Assembly: GCA_903862595.1 (NCBI GenBank) | Contig: CAIOYO010000003.1 | Coordinates: 1-45,936 of the forward strand | Source of the DNA: an uncultured Opitutaceae bacterium | GTDB lineage: Bacteria > Verrucomicrobiota > Verrucomicrobiia > Opitutales > Opitutaceae | DNA: 45,936 bases | Reading direction: 5' to 3' | Part shown: piece after piece, positions 1 through 9,104 of the stretch | Numbering within the stretch: the stretch's first letter is position 1 | Layout of the letters: each line of letters opens with the position of its first letter | Program-made: the position numbers and the translations under genes | Notes under the pieces: generated by a model | The model's input: only the letters and a program-made list of their open reading frames with translations | Database searches by the model: none | Told to the model about the DNA's origin: nothing

Positions 1-1789
1 CCTTCTCGGGTGGACGCGTCAGCAGGCTGACGAGGATCAGCAGGACGAACGGCGAGAGGGCGTTGAACAGGAAGCGCGCTGCGAACCGATCGCCGGGACT
101 GAAGGTCTCGACTTTGATGCCGACGAGCCGGAGCGAGACCAGCTCGAGGTGGAGACGGCCGCGGCCCTGCAGGGCACTCTCGGGATTAGCCGGATCGGTG
201 CGGATGACCGAGTCGAAGTAGACCGCCTCAGGCTTGCCCTGGGGGCCGGCGGCGCGCTGCACGAGGGCGGGATGGGACCGCAGCGCGGGCAGGGGAGCGA
301 GGGCGAACGGCCCGACGACATTGAGGAAGATGCCGACGATGAGGCCGACCCACGTGCCGATCACGGTGAGGCGGCGCCAGAAGAACATCAGCAGGATCGC
401 CGCGCCGAAGGGGATGCTGACCGTCTGCACCAGCAACAGCGCCGAGATGACGTCGTCCATCGAGAGGGCGGCGATGATGCCGATGGCGAGAGCGACGAAC
501 ATCGAGACCCGCCCGGCGCGCACCGCGCCCGACTCGGACAGATTCGGGCGGAGCGGACGGAATACGTTGCGGACGAAGAGCGCGGCGATGGAGACGGTCT
601 GCGCGGCAACCGTCGACATGTTGGCCGCGAGAACGCCGGTCAGCATCAGACCGAGGAGCCCCGGCCCCAGCAGTTGTCGGGAGAGCGTTCCCCACGCCAG
701 ATCTGGGTCGGAGAGCGCGTCCACCCCTTGGTAGAGAGCGACTGCGATCAATCCCGCGAAGGCCCAGAGGATGAACATGATCCGCTTGGCGAACGTGCCG
801 CTGACCGCGCCGAAGCGGGCGGCGAATTCGTTCTTGGCTGAACCACTGACGCCCATGTTGGCGATGATGCCGTTGATCTGCACGAGCGCGGCGAGGAAAA
901 TGGCGAACAGCGACCACGCGGTGATGCGTTGGCCCGCACCCTCGTCGCCGATCAGTTCAAACATCATCGCGGGAACCCGCTCCTGCAGCGCGCCGAAGCC
1001 GCCGATCGCGGCGAAACCTGCTGGAATCAGCAGGATCGAGAAGGCCACGATGATCAGACTCTGCAGGACCTCGTTGACCGCGGTTGCGGACAGACCGCCG
1101 AGGATCACGTAGACACCCACCACGATCGTGTAGACCAAGTAGAACGGCAGCGGCTCGATCGCCGTGATGTAGCTCTTCAGCTCTCCGCGAGCCTGGCGCT
1201 CACGCAATTCCTTCAGCCGGGCCTCGTCGAAACTGCCCGAAGCCTGCGTCTTTGCGGCGTGTTCCAAGGCCCGCCATTCCCGGTGACCCTCGATGGACGC
1301 ACGCTCCTGCACGGTCCAGGCCGCCTCCGGCTTCACCGCCAGAGCGGCGCAGATCTTGTAGGTGACCAGATTGCCGAAGCCGATGACCACGAACGTCGCC
1401 GCGATCATCTGAAACACCGCGTAGAAGGAAGCCAGCTTGCGGCTCCCCAGCCGGTCTTCGAAAAGATCGGCCGTGGTGACAAGCCGAACCCTTCGGAACC
1501 ACATGTTCATGAACCAGTAATACGGATTCAGGAAGATGAGCTGGAAGCCCAGCCAGATGCCGGAAACCCCCTGCTGGTACACCACGCTGACGGCGCTGAC
1601 GGCACCATTGGCGTCGGTGGCGTTGCCGAAATTCAGGAAGAATTGGTACAGCTTGCCCAGCTTACGGCCCGCGAGGAAGTAGCTCTCCTGCCCCGAATCG
1701 GCTCCGCGAGAGGCCCGGTGGCCAAGATAGAGCACCAGGACCAAGTAAGCGACGATAACGGACAGATCGAGGGGATGGATGCCGAACAT
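1..1789 (-). CDS. Sodium:solute symporter (SSS/SLC5 family), 3' end cut by window
   Basis: Reading the minus strand from an ATG at 1789-1787 gives about 596 residues open to the window edge, so the C-terminus is missing. The protein begins MFGIHPLDLSVIVAYLVLVL, a first membrane helix, followed by the SSS-type stretch SYFLAGRKLGKLYQFF and then VSAVYQQGVSGIW-like and NPYYWFMNMWFRR segments. Further hydrophobic helices include VYVILGGLSATAVNEVLQ and GLMLTGVLAANMSTVAAQ, both typical of Na+-coupled SLC5 carriers. A long hydrophilic loop (about residues 140-200) separates early helices. The family imports sugars, amino acids, nucleosides or acids with Na+ at the inner membrane; substrate cannot be read from the sequence. 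It is divergent from the TonB receptor across a 313-bp gap, so the two could share a control region, but nothing proves a functional link. Confidence 0.9.
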   Translation of the reverse strand, partial: MFGIHPLDLSVIVAYLVLVLYLGHRASRGADSGQESYFLAGRKLGKLYQFFLNFGNATDANGAVSAVSVVYQQGVSGIWLGFQLIFLNPYYWFMNMWFRRVRLVTTADLFEDRLGSRKLASFYAVFQMIAATFVVIGFGNLVTYKICAALAVKPEAAWTVQERASIEGHREWRALEHAAKTQASGSFDEARLKELRERQARGELKSYITAIEPLPFYLVYTIVVGVYVILGGLSATAVNEVLQSLIIVAFSILLIPAGFAAIGGFGALQERVPAMMFELIGDEGAGQRITAWSLFAIFLAALVQINGIIANMGVSGSAKNEFAARFGAVSGTFAKRIMFILWAFAGLIAVALYQGVDALSDPDLAWGTLSRQLLGPGLLGLMLTGVLAANMSTVAAQTVSIAALFVRNVFRPLRPNLSESGAVRAGRVSMFVALAIGIIAALSMDDVISALLLVQTVSIPFGAAILLMFFWRRLTVIGTWVGLIVGIFLNVVGPFALAPLPALRSHPALVQRAAGPQGKPEAVYFDSVIRTDPANPESALQGRGRLHLELVSLRLVGIKVETFSPGDRFAARFLFNALSPFVLLILVSLLTRPPEK

Positions 1790-2102
1790 GAGGGGTAAAG
1801 GGGCAATCCGAGGCCAAGAACGGCCCGCGGAAGGACGGCGCAGAGTTGAGCCCTGCGGGGCGGCGCGAGGCAACGGCAAACCCCCGTCAGACTCAGTCTC
1901 CCCAGCTATGACTCACCGATGTCGCGTAAAAAGGGGCATTTCCGACAAAGTTAACAATATAACTATTCCTAAGGTGTCCCTTCCGGGCGAGATTGCCTTA
2001 CTGAGCGGTTCTACCCTGCTCAGGGAGGAAGTGGCGCAAGCCGATCCGACCTGCGCGATGTCCGCGTTCCTCGTTCTAACCTCGATTCGATCCGACCTCA
2101 CC
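1790..2102. promoter_or_regulatory. Divergent intergenic region with AT-rich patch and leader hairpin
   Basis: This 313-bp gap separates the symporter (minus) from the TonB receptor (plus). It holds an AT-rich patch at about 1948-1972 (gttaacaatataactattcc) that stands out from the GC-rich surroundings and is the best place for a promoter, though I cannot fit a clean -35/-10 pair. Downstream, ctgagc (2001-2006) and gctcag (2018-2023) form a perfect 6-bp inverted repeat with an 11-nt loop. An 11-bp direct repeat, cgatccgacct, occurs at 2042-2052 and 2088-2098, the second copy ending four bases before the receptor ATG. No coding region is visible. No Fur box was recognised. Confidence 0.4.
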
Positions 2103-4484
2103 ATGAAGACCCTCCGTTATCAGGGCCTGCGACAACTGGCTCTGTGTGTCGCCGCGGCCTCCGTCAGCCCACTGATTTGGGGCCAGACTGCACCTACCCC
2201 CAAGCCCGAAACGCCGCCCGAAGAGGCGGTTCGCCTGTCGGAGTTTTCCGTCACGGCTTCCGACGATCGCGGCTATGTCCCGTCTGAGACCATGACCGGC
2301 TCGCGCGTGGCGACGAAGATCATCGATCTGCCGTATACGGTGAACGTGCTCACGAGCGAGTTCTTCGAGGACTTCGGCGTCTTCGAATTTATGGACAACA
2401 TCGTCCATGTCGGCAGCTTCACCGGCCTCGACATCGGCGGTAACTTCAATCTCCGCGGGTTCGGCTCCACCTACCAGCTGCGCGACGGGTTCTTCCGTCT
2501 GGGTCGCTACGGTTCGAGCAACATCGACCGCATGGAGATCATCAAGGGCTCCAACGCCGCGATCTACGGGCGCACGTCTCCCGGTGGCATGGTGAACATG
2601 ATCTCCAAGCAGCCGAAGAGCCGGGCCAGCCAGAAGATTTCGCTGAACTACGGTTCGTACGGCACGCAACGCGGTACGCTCGAGCGGACGGGCCCGCTGT
2701 ACTCGGGTTCGCTGGGCAAGACGTCGTACATCATGACGGCGAGTCATTTTCAGCGTGAGTTCGACCAAGAATACGCGCGCAACCGCAATCAGGAGTACTA
2801 CCTCGCATTCTCTCACCAGTTCCCCGACGGCTCCACGCTCTTCCTCTCGGGTGAGTACTTCCTGCAGATGCGCCACGCGCCGAACAATGCGGCGCCGCTC
2901 GTGATCGACCAGAAGGGCACGGCCTCCAACACGGACGACGTCGCGGTCGGCTACGCCAAGAATCTCGCCGGGTACAATCCGTTCGGACCGAACAGCGAGC
3001 TGAACCGCGGCTACAGCGGTCTGACGACGAATTACGACAAGCGACTCAGTGATGTGTGGAGCATCCGCGCCTCCGCGAATTACTACGGTGCCCGGCGCTG
3101 GGACTACAACCAGAACACCGGTTGGGGTAGCATCAATATCAACCCGGCGGTTGCGACCAACCCCATCACCAGCGCCCGCGGCGCCACGCCGTCGAAGACA
3201 CTGATCGTCGAGGACGGTGGCGGCTTCCAGGGTGACCTGCTCGCCCACTACTGGACCGGTAACCGCTCGGTCGAGCACCGCACGCTCGCGACGATCGACT
3301 ACAACGATTATCACCGCTGGGACCCGACCCGCAGCTTCGCGGGCCCGACCAATCCGGACATCGTCGCGTGGAACGCGGTCCGCACCGTGCGGCTCGATTC
3401 CGATTTCCGCCCGATCGCTGACATCGCCTATTTCCCGCGCTGGTTCCAGGCCGGCCAGGAAATTTCCACCCGCATTCGCAAGATCCGCGCCACGGTGCTC
3501 GGCGGCCTCATCCGCCAGCAGTCCGCGTTCATGAATGGCCGCCTGCTCGCGTTTGCCGGCGGGCGCTATGATTCAGTGCGTTTCCGTGACCGCGATTACA
3601 TCACCACGATCCCCGGCTACAACAAGGGTGACCTGATCAAGCGCACGATCACGTCCTTCAAGCCGAATGTCGGCGTGAACTACAAGCTCACCCCGAGCCT
3701 CCGCGTCTTCGCGAACTACAGCGAAAGCTACTTCGTCGGCCAGGCGGACGCTCCCGCGACCATCGCGGAGAAGGATTTCGAGCCGGAGACCGCGGCGGGC
3801 TACGACTACGGTTTCAAGGGTTCGTACTTTGAGGACCGCCTGACGTTTACCGTCAGCGGCTTCTACGCCGTCCGCAACAACGTCACCGTGACCGATATCG
3901 AGGAGACCCCGGTCGGCTCCGGCAACTACGTCCAGGTGCAGCGTCGCGATGGCGACCAACTCGTGCGCGGCTGGGAAGTCGATGCCAACTGGAAGGTCAG
4001 CGAGGAGATCTTCACGGGCGTAAGCTACGGCAACGTGAATTCGATCTACACGGACTTCGGCACGGCGTTCCCGCTGGCCGTCGGCCGCAAGGTGGCGGGC
4101 ATCTCGCCGCGCAACGGCAGCGTGTACCTGAAGTGGAGCCCGGCCCGCGGTGCGCTGAAGAACTTCTCCGCCAACCTCGGCGTGACCCATGTGGCTGAGA
4201 CGCCCACCGAGCAGCCGAACGCCGGTGACACCTACACGACCGGCCCGGGCGGCGTCCGCGTGCTGTCGCGGTCGACCAACCAGTGGAGCCTGACGGTCCC
4301 CGCCGCCACGCTGCTGAACCTCGGCCTGCGCTACACGATCGTGCAGCCGAAGGTCAGCCACACGCTGGCGGTCAACCTCAACAACCTGACCGACGAGGAT
4401 TACCTGCGCGCCAACCGCCTCCTCAGCGAGCGGCGTTCGGTGTACTTTACCTACACGCTCGCCAGCGGCGGCAAGCGCCGCTGA
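2103..4484 (+). CDS. TonB-dependent siderophore-type outer membrane receptor
   Basis: A 793-residue outer-membrane receptor that would import iron-siderophore or another large ligand using TonB energy. The ATG at 2103 is chosen because it gives a clean signal peptide (MKTLRYQGLRQLALCVAA... cleaved near WGQ-TAP); the reading frame stays open upstream but that part has no receptor character. After a Pro-rich linker comes the TonB-box-like LSEFSVTASDD, then the plug domain (about residues 50-175) with GSRVATKIIDLPYTVNVLTS, FNLRGFGS and the VEIIKGxxAxxYGRTSPGGMVN-type motif (here MEIIKGSNAAIYGRTSPGG). The remainder is a beta-barrel rich in alternating aromatic strands, closing with VNLNNLTDEDYLRANR and SVYFTYTLA. 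The final residues are SGGKRR rather than the usual terminal aromatic. No Shine-Dalgarno is visible. No siderophore biosynthesis genes lie in the window; the MFS gene downstream resembles EntS-type exporters, a weak hint. Confidence 0.92.
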   Translation: MKTLRYQGLRQLALCVAAASVSPLIWGQTAPTPKPETPPEEAVRLSEFSVTASDDRGYVPSETMTGSRVATKIIDLPYTVNVLTSEFFEDFGVFEFMDNIVHVGSFTGLDIGGNFNLRGFGSTYQLRDGFFRLGRYGSSNIDRMEIIKGSNAAIYGRTSPGGMVNMISKQPKSRASQKISLNYGSYGTQRGTLERTGPLYSGSLGKTSYIMTASHFQREFDQEYARNRNQEYYLAFSHQFPDGSTLFLSGEYFLQMRHAPNNAAPLVIDQKGTASNTDDVAVGYAKNLAGYNPFGPNSELNRGYSGLTTNYDKRLSDVWSIRASANYYGARRWDYNQNTGWGSININPAVATNPITSARGATPSKTLIVEDGGGFQGDLLAHYWTGNRSVEHRTLATIDYNDYHRWDPTRSFAGPTNPDIVAWNAVRTVRLDSDFRPIADIAYFPRWFQAGQEISTRIRKIRATVLGGLIRQQSAFMNGRLLAFAGGRYDSVRFRDRDYITTIPGYNKGDLIKRTITSFKPNVGVNYKLTPSLRVFANYSESYFVGQADAPATIAEKDFEPETAAGYDYGFKGSYFEDRLTFTVSGFYAVRNNVTVTDIEETPVGSGNYVQVQRRDGDQLVRGWEVDANWKVSEEIFTGVSYGNVNSIYTDFGTAFPLAVGRKVAGISPRNGSVYLKWSPARGALKNFSANLGVTHVAETPTEQPNAGDTYTTGPGGVRVLSRSTNQWSLTVPAATLLNLGLRYTIVQPKVSHTLAVNLNNLTDEDYLRANRLLSERRSVYFTYTLASGGKRR

Positions 4485-4494
4485 GTCCGGCGCG

Positions 4495-4545
4495 CTCCGA
4501 CGGGATCGGGACTTCCGCGGGAAGCCGCCGCGGTCCCGCCGGAGC
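4495..4545 (+). other. GC-rich imperfect hairpin after TonB receptor
   Basis: Beginning 11 bases after the receptor stop, gctccgacggg near 4495 can pair with cccgccggagc near 4545 (10 of 11 positions), enclosing a smaller gggac/gtccc stem. It has no T-run and sits directly before the stronger terminator at 4556-4591, so it may stabilise the 3' end of the mRNA. Confidence 0.4.
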
Positions 4546-4555
4546 ACGAACGTGG

Positions 4556-4591
4556 AAAAGGGGGCGACCGCCGACGCGGTCGCCCCCTTTT
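4556..4591 (+). terminator. Strong rho-independent terminator of TonB receptor
   Basis: A perfect 16-bp stem, aaaagggggcgaccgc (4556-4571) with gcggtcgccccctttt (4576-4591), closes on the 4-nt loop cgac. The stem starts with A4 and ends in T4, so it can act on both strands, but only the plus-strand receptor ends here. The next gene starts 40 bases on, at 4631, and so probably has its own promoter or relies on read-through. Confidence 0.88.
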
Positions 4592-4630
4592 CGCTTGCAC
4601 CCACCGCCGTCTCGTTCCGCCTTGCCAGCC

Positions 4631-5296
4631 ATGGAAGCGTGGAAGCAGCCCACCCTGGCTGGTTTTCTGGAGCGTCTCGGTCGCTGGAACATCCCATTCC
4701 GGACGGTGATCGACGTCGGGGCGTCGAACGGGCTGTGGACCCGCGACGTGATCGCGCGTTTTCCGGATCGGCAGTACTTCCTCGTTGAAGCCCGTCCCGA
4801 GCACGAGCCCGGCCTCAAGGACCTGGTCGCGGCGCACCCGCAGGTGCGTTATGCGCTGTGCGCGGCGGCTGATCGGCCGGGGGAGGTGCATTTCCATGGG
4901 GGGGACCTTTTCGGCGGCCTCGCCGCGCACACGCCGTTCTCCGAGCACAATCTCGTGGTCCGCGCCCGCACGCTCGACGAGTTGGCGGCCACCCACGGCT
5001 TGAGCGGACCGTTCCTCCTCAAGCTCGATACGCATGGCTTCGAGGAGCAGATCCTTGCCGGCGCCCCCGCAGTGTTGGCGCAGACCGAGATGCTGGTGAT
5101 CGAGGCGTACAATCACCGCATGGGCTTCGGCAACCTGCTCTTCCCGGAACTCATCGCGCTGCTCGGTCGCCAGGGCTTCCGCTGCGTCGATTTCTTCGAT
5201 CCGCTGTACCGGCCTCACGACGGGGCCTTCTGGCAGGCGGATTTCGCCTTCGTCCGGGAAACGTGGGCGGGGTTCAAGCATCCATCCTACCAGTGA
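4631..5296 (+). CDS. FkbM family SAM-dependent methyltransferase
   Basis: A 221-residue class I methyltransferase of the FkbM type. The ATG at 4631 begins MEAWKQPTLAGFLERLGRW, just before the SAM-binding motif I VIDVGASNGLW (about residues 26-36). Motif II-like YFLVEARPEHEPGL follows, then the FkbM-specific acidic/lysine block RTLDELAATHGL...FLLKLDTHGFEEQIL (about 117-146) and LVIEAYNHRM. The family O-methylates sugars, macrolides or glycan-linked groups; the substrate here is unknown. It lies between the TonB receptor terminator and the MFS gene, 73 bp upstream of the latter on the same strand, so the two may be cotranscribed. No signal peptide, therefore cytoplasmic. Length fits a single-domain member. 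Confidence 0.85.
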   Translation: MEAWKQPTLAGFLERLGRWNIPFRTVIDVGASNGLWTRDVIARFPDRQYFLVEARPEHEPGLKDLVAAHPQVRYALCAAADRPGEVHFHGGDLFGGLAAHTPFSEHNLVVRARTLDELAATHGLSGPFLLKLDTHGFEEQILAGAPAVLAQTEMLVIEAYNHRMGFGNLLFPELIALLGRQGFRCVDFFDPLYRPHDGAFWQADFAFVRETWAGFKHPSYQ

Positions 5297-5369
5297 ACGC
5301 GCCCGCCTTTCTCGACGGCGGCGGTGCGTTGGACCGGTCCGGCTTTCGCCCCGGTTTCTTTCTCGCGAC

Positions 5370-6605
5370 GTGAAGGAGCTGCTCCGCGATTCCCGCGTCG
5401 TCCGCCTGCTCGTGGCCAACAGCCTCGGGTCGATCGGCTCCGGCATCACGATCTTCTCGGTGCCGTGGCTGCTGGTGAACCAGCCGGGTGGCTCGGAGGC
5501 GTACCGGCACGTCACGATCGCGACCACGATCGTGCTGTTCCTGATCATGCCGTGGTACGGCGCGAAGATCGACCGTTCCTCGCGTCGCTCGATGGTGCTT
5601 TTCAGCGAGCTCTTTGGCGCCTCGGCGACGCTGTCGATGGCGCTCTTGGGGCTGGCGCTGGGCGGATTCGGCACGGCGCAGCTGATGGTGATCTACCTCC
5701 TGGGCATGCTGTACTACACGCTGCACTACCCTGCGAAGTGGGCGATGGTGCAGCAGATCTTCGACCGCTCCCAGTATCAGTCACTCACTGGGCTGATGGA
5801 GGTACAGGGCCAGGCCGCGATGCTCCTCGCCGGCGCTCTCGGCGGCGTGGCGGTGTCGCATTTGCCGTTGTGGGTCATCCTTTTGATCGACTGTGGGACG
5901 TACCTCGCGGCGTTCTTCATCGAGCGTGGGATTCCCTACGAGGCGACGCACCTGCGCGCGGCGGCGACGGCTGAGTCGGCGGGCGCTGGGCCGAGCCGCA
6001 GTGGTGTGCTGGACGGCGTGGCCGAGGGCTGGCGCTGGCTGGCGGAGCGCCCGGCGTTGGCGGTCTTCCTGACTGCTTCGCTCATGCCTTTCGTCGTGGT
6101 GATGGCGGGCAACTATTTGGTGCCGGTGTACGTCACCGAGACACTGCGCGCGGGGCCGGGGACGTTTGCGGTGAGCGAGGTGGCGTTCGCGGTCGGTGCC
6201 ATGGGCGCGGGGTTTCTGCTCCCGCGCCTGCTCTCGCGGCAGCGGGTCGGGACGCTGCTGCCGCTCATCATGGCGGTCTTCCTCGTCGGATTGATCCTGC
6301 AGGCCACACTCCCGTTCACCGCGGTCTTCGTCGGAGCGATGGTGCTGCTCGGCTTCGGCAACGCGGGCAGCCGGGTCGGGCGCTCGGCGCTCATGCTCCA
6401 GGTCGTCCCGAACGCGGTGATGGGTCGCGTCACGGTCTTCTTCAGCGTCGTCGATCGCGTGCTGCGGACCTTGCTGGTGTCGTCGATGGTGGTCGTCGAT
6501 GTCTGGGGTGCCCAAGCCGGCTTCGGGGTGCTGCTCGCCGTGATGCTGGTCGGTCTCGTGGCGGCATGGATCAGCCGGAAACGGCTCCCCGTGGTTCCTG
6601 CCTGA
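5370..6605 (+). CDS. MFS transporter, EntS-like (MFS_3) exporter
   Basis: A 411-residue integral membrane protein with about 12 hydrophobic helices in two halves, joined by a hydrophilic loop around residues 195-215. It starts at a GTG (5370); the N-terminus MKELLRDSRVVRLLVANSLG is typical of the EntS/MFS_3 branch, where helix 1 is followed by FSVPWLLV. The A-type motif between helices 2 and 3 is seen as WYGAKIDRSSRRSMVLF (about residues 58-74). This branch includes the enterobactin exporter EntS and macrolide or tetracycline-like pumps, but also many orphan exporters. The nearby siderophore-type receptor makes siderophore export possible, without biosynthetic genes to support it. It follows the FkbM gene by 73 bp on the same strand. 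Confidence 0.85.
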   Translation: MKELLRDSRVVRLLVANSLGSIGSGITIFSVPWLLVNQPGGSEAYRHVTIATTIVLFLIMPWYGAKIDRSSRRSMVLFSELFGASATLSMALLGLALGGFGTAQLMVIYLLGMLYYTLHYPAKWAMVQQIFDRSQYQSLTGLMEVQGQAAMLLAGALGGVAVSHLPLWVILLIDCGTYLAAFFIERGIPYEATHLRAAATAESAGAGPSRSGVLDGVAEGWRWLAERPALAVFLTASLMPFVVVMAGNYLVPVYVTETLRAGPGTFAVSEVAFAVGAMGAGFLLPRLLSRQRVGTLLPLIMAVFLVGLILQATLPFTAVFVGAMVLLGFGNAGSRVGRSALMLQVVPNAVMGRVTVFFSVVDRVLRTLLVSSMVVVDVWGAQAGFGVLLAVMLVGLVAAWISRKRLPVVPA

Positions 6606-6652
6606 TCCGGGGTTGGCCTTGTCATCGTGAAGGATCACGACGACCGTGGCGC

Positions 6653-7456
6653 ATGCGTGGCGATGGTGCGTCCCGGACTGTGCGTCGTAGTTTTCTTCCC
6701 CTCGCGCTTGGCGTGAGCCTGATGGGGATTGCGCCGTGGCGCGCCGCGGCGACTCCGGAGGCAAAGACGCCGATTGCGGCGTCGTCTGCATCACTTGTTC
6801 CAGCTGCGGCGCTCGCCGGTTATGCGACGGGCGAGGCGACGGCGGGAGGCACGGGGCGCATCTTCTTCGGGCGCGAGATCGCGTCCTTCATGTCGCACCT
6901 CGGGGCGCCGTGGTTGGAGCGTCCTGAGCGGGAGAGGGAGGAGCGCCCGGACCAGCTGCTCGAGGCCCTCGCCCTGCGCCCGGGCGACGTCGTGGCGGAC
7001 ATTGGCTGCGGGACCGGATACCATGTCCGGCGCTTTGCGGAGGCCGTGGGGCCGACGGGTCGCGTCTATGGCGTGGAGATCCAGCCGGAGATGCTCGCGC
7101 TGTTTGAGCGCGAGATGGAACGGCGTGGGATCACCCACGTCCAAGGCGTTCTCGGGACGCCTGAGGATCCGCGACTGCCGGAGCCGGTGGACGTCGCGAT
7201 CCTGATCGACGTTTATCACGAGTGCAGCCACCCGGCGGAAATGATCGCGGCGATCTGCCGCCGCCTCAAGCCGGGCGGCCGGCTCGTCCTCGTGGAATTC
7301 CGGGGTGAGGATCCTCGGGTTCCGATCCGGCCGCTGCACAAGATGACTGAGGCGCAGATCCGCAAGGAGATGGCTGTGCATCCCTTGGAACACGTGGAGA
7401 CGGTGCGGACGCTGCCTTGGCAGCATCTCATCGTCTTTCGTCACCGGGAGGCGTGA
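6653..7456 (+). CDS. Predicted exported class I SAM methyltransferase
   Basis: A 267-residue protein with an N-terminal signal sequence: basic start (MRGDGASRTVRRS), hydrophobic FLPLALGVSLMGIAPW, then AAA. The ATG at 6653 is chosen to include it; an in-frame start further upstream at 6566 would overlap the MFS gene end. The catalytic region carries the family block SHLGAPWLERPERE (about 82-95), then the SAM motif VVADIGCGTGYHVRRFA (about 114-130), VYGVEIQPEM, an IDVYHEC post-I motif and LKPGGRLVLVEF. This looks like the COG4798-type group of methyltransferases that carry leader peptides. The substrate is unknown. SAM is not expected in the periplasm, so the leader may be a membrane anchor with the enzyme facing inward, or the start may be mis-set downstream. 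Confidence 0.78.
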   Translation: MRGDGASRTVRRSFLPLALGVSLMGIAPWRAAATPEAKTPIAASSASLVPAAALAGYATGEATAGGTGRIFFGREIASFMSHLGAPWLERPEREREERPDQLLEALALRPGDVVADIGCGTGYHVRRFAEAVGPTGRVYGVEIQPEMLALFEREMERRGITHVQGVLGTPEDPRLPEPVDVAILIDVYHECSHPAEMIAAICRRLKPGGRLVLVEFRGEDPRVPIRPLHKMTEAQIRKEMAVHPLEHVETVRTLPWQHLIVFRHREA

Positions 7457-7569
7457 CGCTCCCAGAGTCGCGGCGTCGTGGCGCCGGGGTAGGCGTCGCG
7501 TCGCGTCGCGCCGCGCCTGACATGGGGCGCGACGGACGGACGGTTGCAGCGGGGGCTGCCCGTCGGCGC

Positions 7570-8916
7570 TCAGCCGTGCAGGTAGCGGGTGAGCAGGTTT
7601 TCGAGGTATTCCTGCTGGCCCGAGCGGGGTGAGGGTTCGCCGAGGCGGGAGAGGACGAGCTTCTCGAGGGCGGCGAACGAGGTCTTGCCGCGTTCGATGT
7701 CGCGACCGAAGCCGGAGTCGAAGGAACGGTAGCGGTCGGCGACGAAGCTCTCGAACGTGCCGTCGGCGAGGATGCGGCGGGCGATCTTGAACGCCAAGGC
7801 GTACGCGTCCATGCCGCCGATATGGGCGTGGAAGAGGTCGGCGGGATCGATGCTCTGGCGACGCAGTTTGGCGTCGAAGTTGAAGCCGCCCGAGCCCAGG
7901 CCGCCGGCGCGCAGGATCGAGAGCATGGCCAGCGTCAGCTCGCGCACGTCGGTGTTGAATAGGTCGGTATCCCAGCCAAGGAGCAGGTCGCCCGCGTTGG
8001 CATCGATTGAGCCGAGCATGCCGGCGGCCGCGGCGACCTCGATTTCGTGCTGGAAGGTGTGTCCCGCGAGTGTCGCGTGGTTGGTCTCGATGTTGAACTT
8101 GAAGTGCTTCTCGAGGCCGTAGGTGCGCAGGAAGGCGATGCCGCTGGCGACGTCGAAGTCGTACTGGTGCTTGGTCGGCTCCTTCGGCTTCGGCTCGATG
8201 AGGAACTGCCCCTTGAAGCCGATCGCCTTGGCGTGGGCGACGGCGAGGTGGAGGAAGCGTGCGAGGTGGTCCTGCTCCCGCTTGAGGTGAGTGTTGAGCA
8301 GGGTCTCGTAGCCTTCGCGGCCGCCCCAGAAGACGTAGTTTTCACCGCCGAGTTCCTGGGTGACCTCGAGGGCCTTCTTCACCTGCGCGGCGGCGTAGGC
8401 GAAGACATGGGCGTCGGGATTCGTCGCTGCGCCCGACATGTAGCGGGGGTTCGAGAACAGGTTCGCGGTACCCCAGAGCAGGCGCACGCCGGTGGCCTTC
8501 TGGAGCTGCTTCGCGTGGGCGACGATCTGGTCGAGGATCCGGTTGCTCTCCGCGAGCGACGCGCCTTCCGGGGCGATGTCACGGTCGTGGAAGCACCAGA
8601 ACGGCGACTCGATCTTCTGGAAGAATTCGAACGCGGCATCCATGCGCACCTTGGCGACGCTGACCGGGTCCTTGCCGGTCTCCCACGAGCGCTGGATGGT
8701 GCCGGGGCCGAAGGGGTCGCTGCCGGTGCCGCGGAACGCGTGCCAGTAGGCGATCGAGAACCGCATGTGCTCCTTCATGGTCTTGCCATCGATGACCTCC
8801 GCCGGGTCATAGTGGCGGAAGGCAAGGGCGCGGTCGGAATCGGTGCCTTCGTAGGCGATCTTGTCGATGCCGGGGAAGTGCTGCTTGCGGGGCTTGAAGA
8901 CGGTTTTCTTGGCCAT
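7570..8916 (-). CDS. xylA: Xylose isomerase
   Basis: A 448-residue enzyme converting D-xylose to D-xylulose in the cytoplasm (it also acts on glucose). It begins [20 protein letters not shown] and matches the class II (longer, about 440 residues) type. Visible motifs are FCFHDRD-like [31 protein letters not shown], the signature [33 protein letters not shown] with metal-binding Glu, and [18 protein letters not shown], followed by [17 protein letters not shown] and DAKLRRQS. All metal and catalytic blocks appear intact. No xylulokinase is in the window. It is divergent from the hydroxyacid dehydrogenase across 185 bp. There is no clear Shine-Dalgarno ahead of the ATG at 8916. Confidence 0.97.
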   Translation of the reverse strand: MAKKTVFKPRKQHFPGIDKIAYEGTDSDRALAFRHYDPAEVIDGKTMKEHMRFSIAYWHAFRGTGSDPFGPGTIQRSWETGKDPVSVAKVRMDAAFEFFQKIESPFWCFHDRDIAPEGASLAESNRILDQIVAHAKQLQKATGVRLLWGTANLFSNPRYMSGAATNPDAHVFAYAAAQVKKALEVTQELGGENYVFWGGREGYETLLNTHLKREQDHLARFLHLAVAHAKAIGFKGQFLIEPKPKEPTKHQYDFDVASGIAFLRTYGLEKHFKFNIETNHATLAGHTFQHEIEVAAAAGMLGSIDANAGDLLLGWDTDLFNTDVRELTLAMLSILRAGGLGSGGFNFDAKLRRQSIDPADLFHAHIGGMDAYALAFKIARRILADGTFESFVADRYRSFDSGFGRDIERGKTSFAALEKLVLSRLGEPSPRSGQQEYLENLLTRYLHG

Positions 8917-9086
8917 GGTAAGGGAAAGATGAAGGGTGGTTGGGACTGCGGAAGAGGGCCGGCGAGGCGACGAAGCGGCTTCGGTCGAGACGTGGCCGCG
9001 GAGACGAGGACAGGCGGGGATCCTTGGTCAGAGAAGGTCTGACGGAAACTAAAAAAGAGGGTCGCCGGGCGCACGCGAACAGACAC

Positions 9087-9104
9087 CATGACACGTTTGT
9101 CATG
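9087..9104. promoter_or_regulatory. Perfect palindrome covering a start codon (candidate operator)
   Basis: catgaca (9087-9093) and tgtcatg (9098-9104) form a perfect 7-bp inverted repeat with a 4-bp cgtt centre. The right arm contains the ATG (9102-9104) of the hydroxyacid dehydrogenase. Spacing and symmetry suit a dimeric repressor. It resembles LacI/GntR-style sites in general shape, but the centre is not the symmetric CG of LacI-family operators, so no regulator is named. A regulator bound here could affect the dehydrogenase and possibly divergent xylA. Confidence 0.45.

Noticed and set aside
2076-3314. 412-codon minus-strand open frame opposite the TonB receptor
   Set aside because: Val/Arg-rich shadow without recognisable motifs; the plus-strand receptor accounts for the region.
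7490-7515. Short cgtcg tandem repeat between the methyltransferase and xylA ends
   Set aside because: Only about three to four units of a GC-rich pentamer; no sign of a functional repeat.
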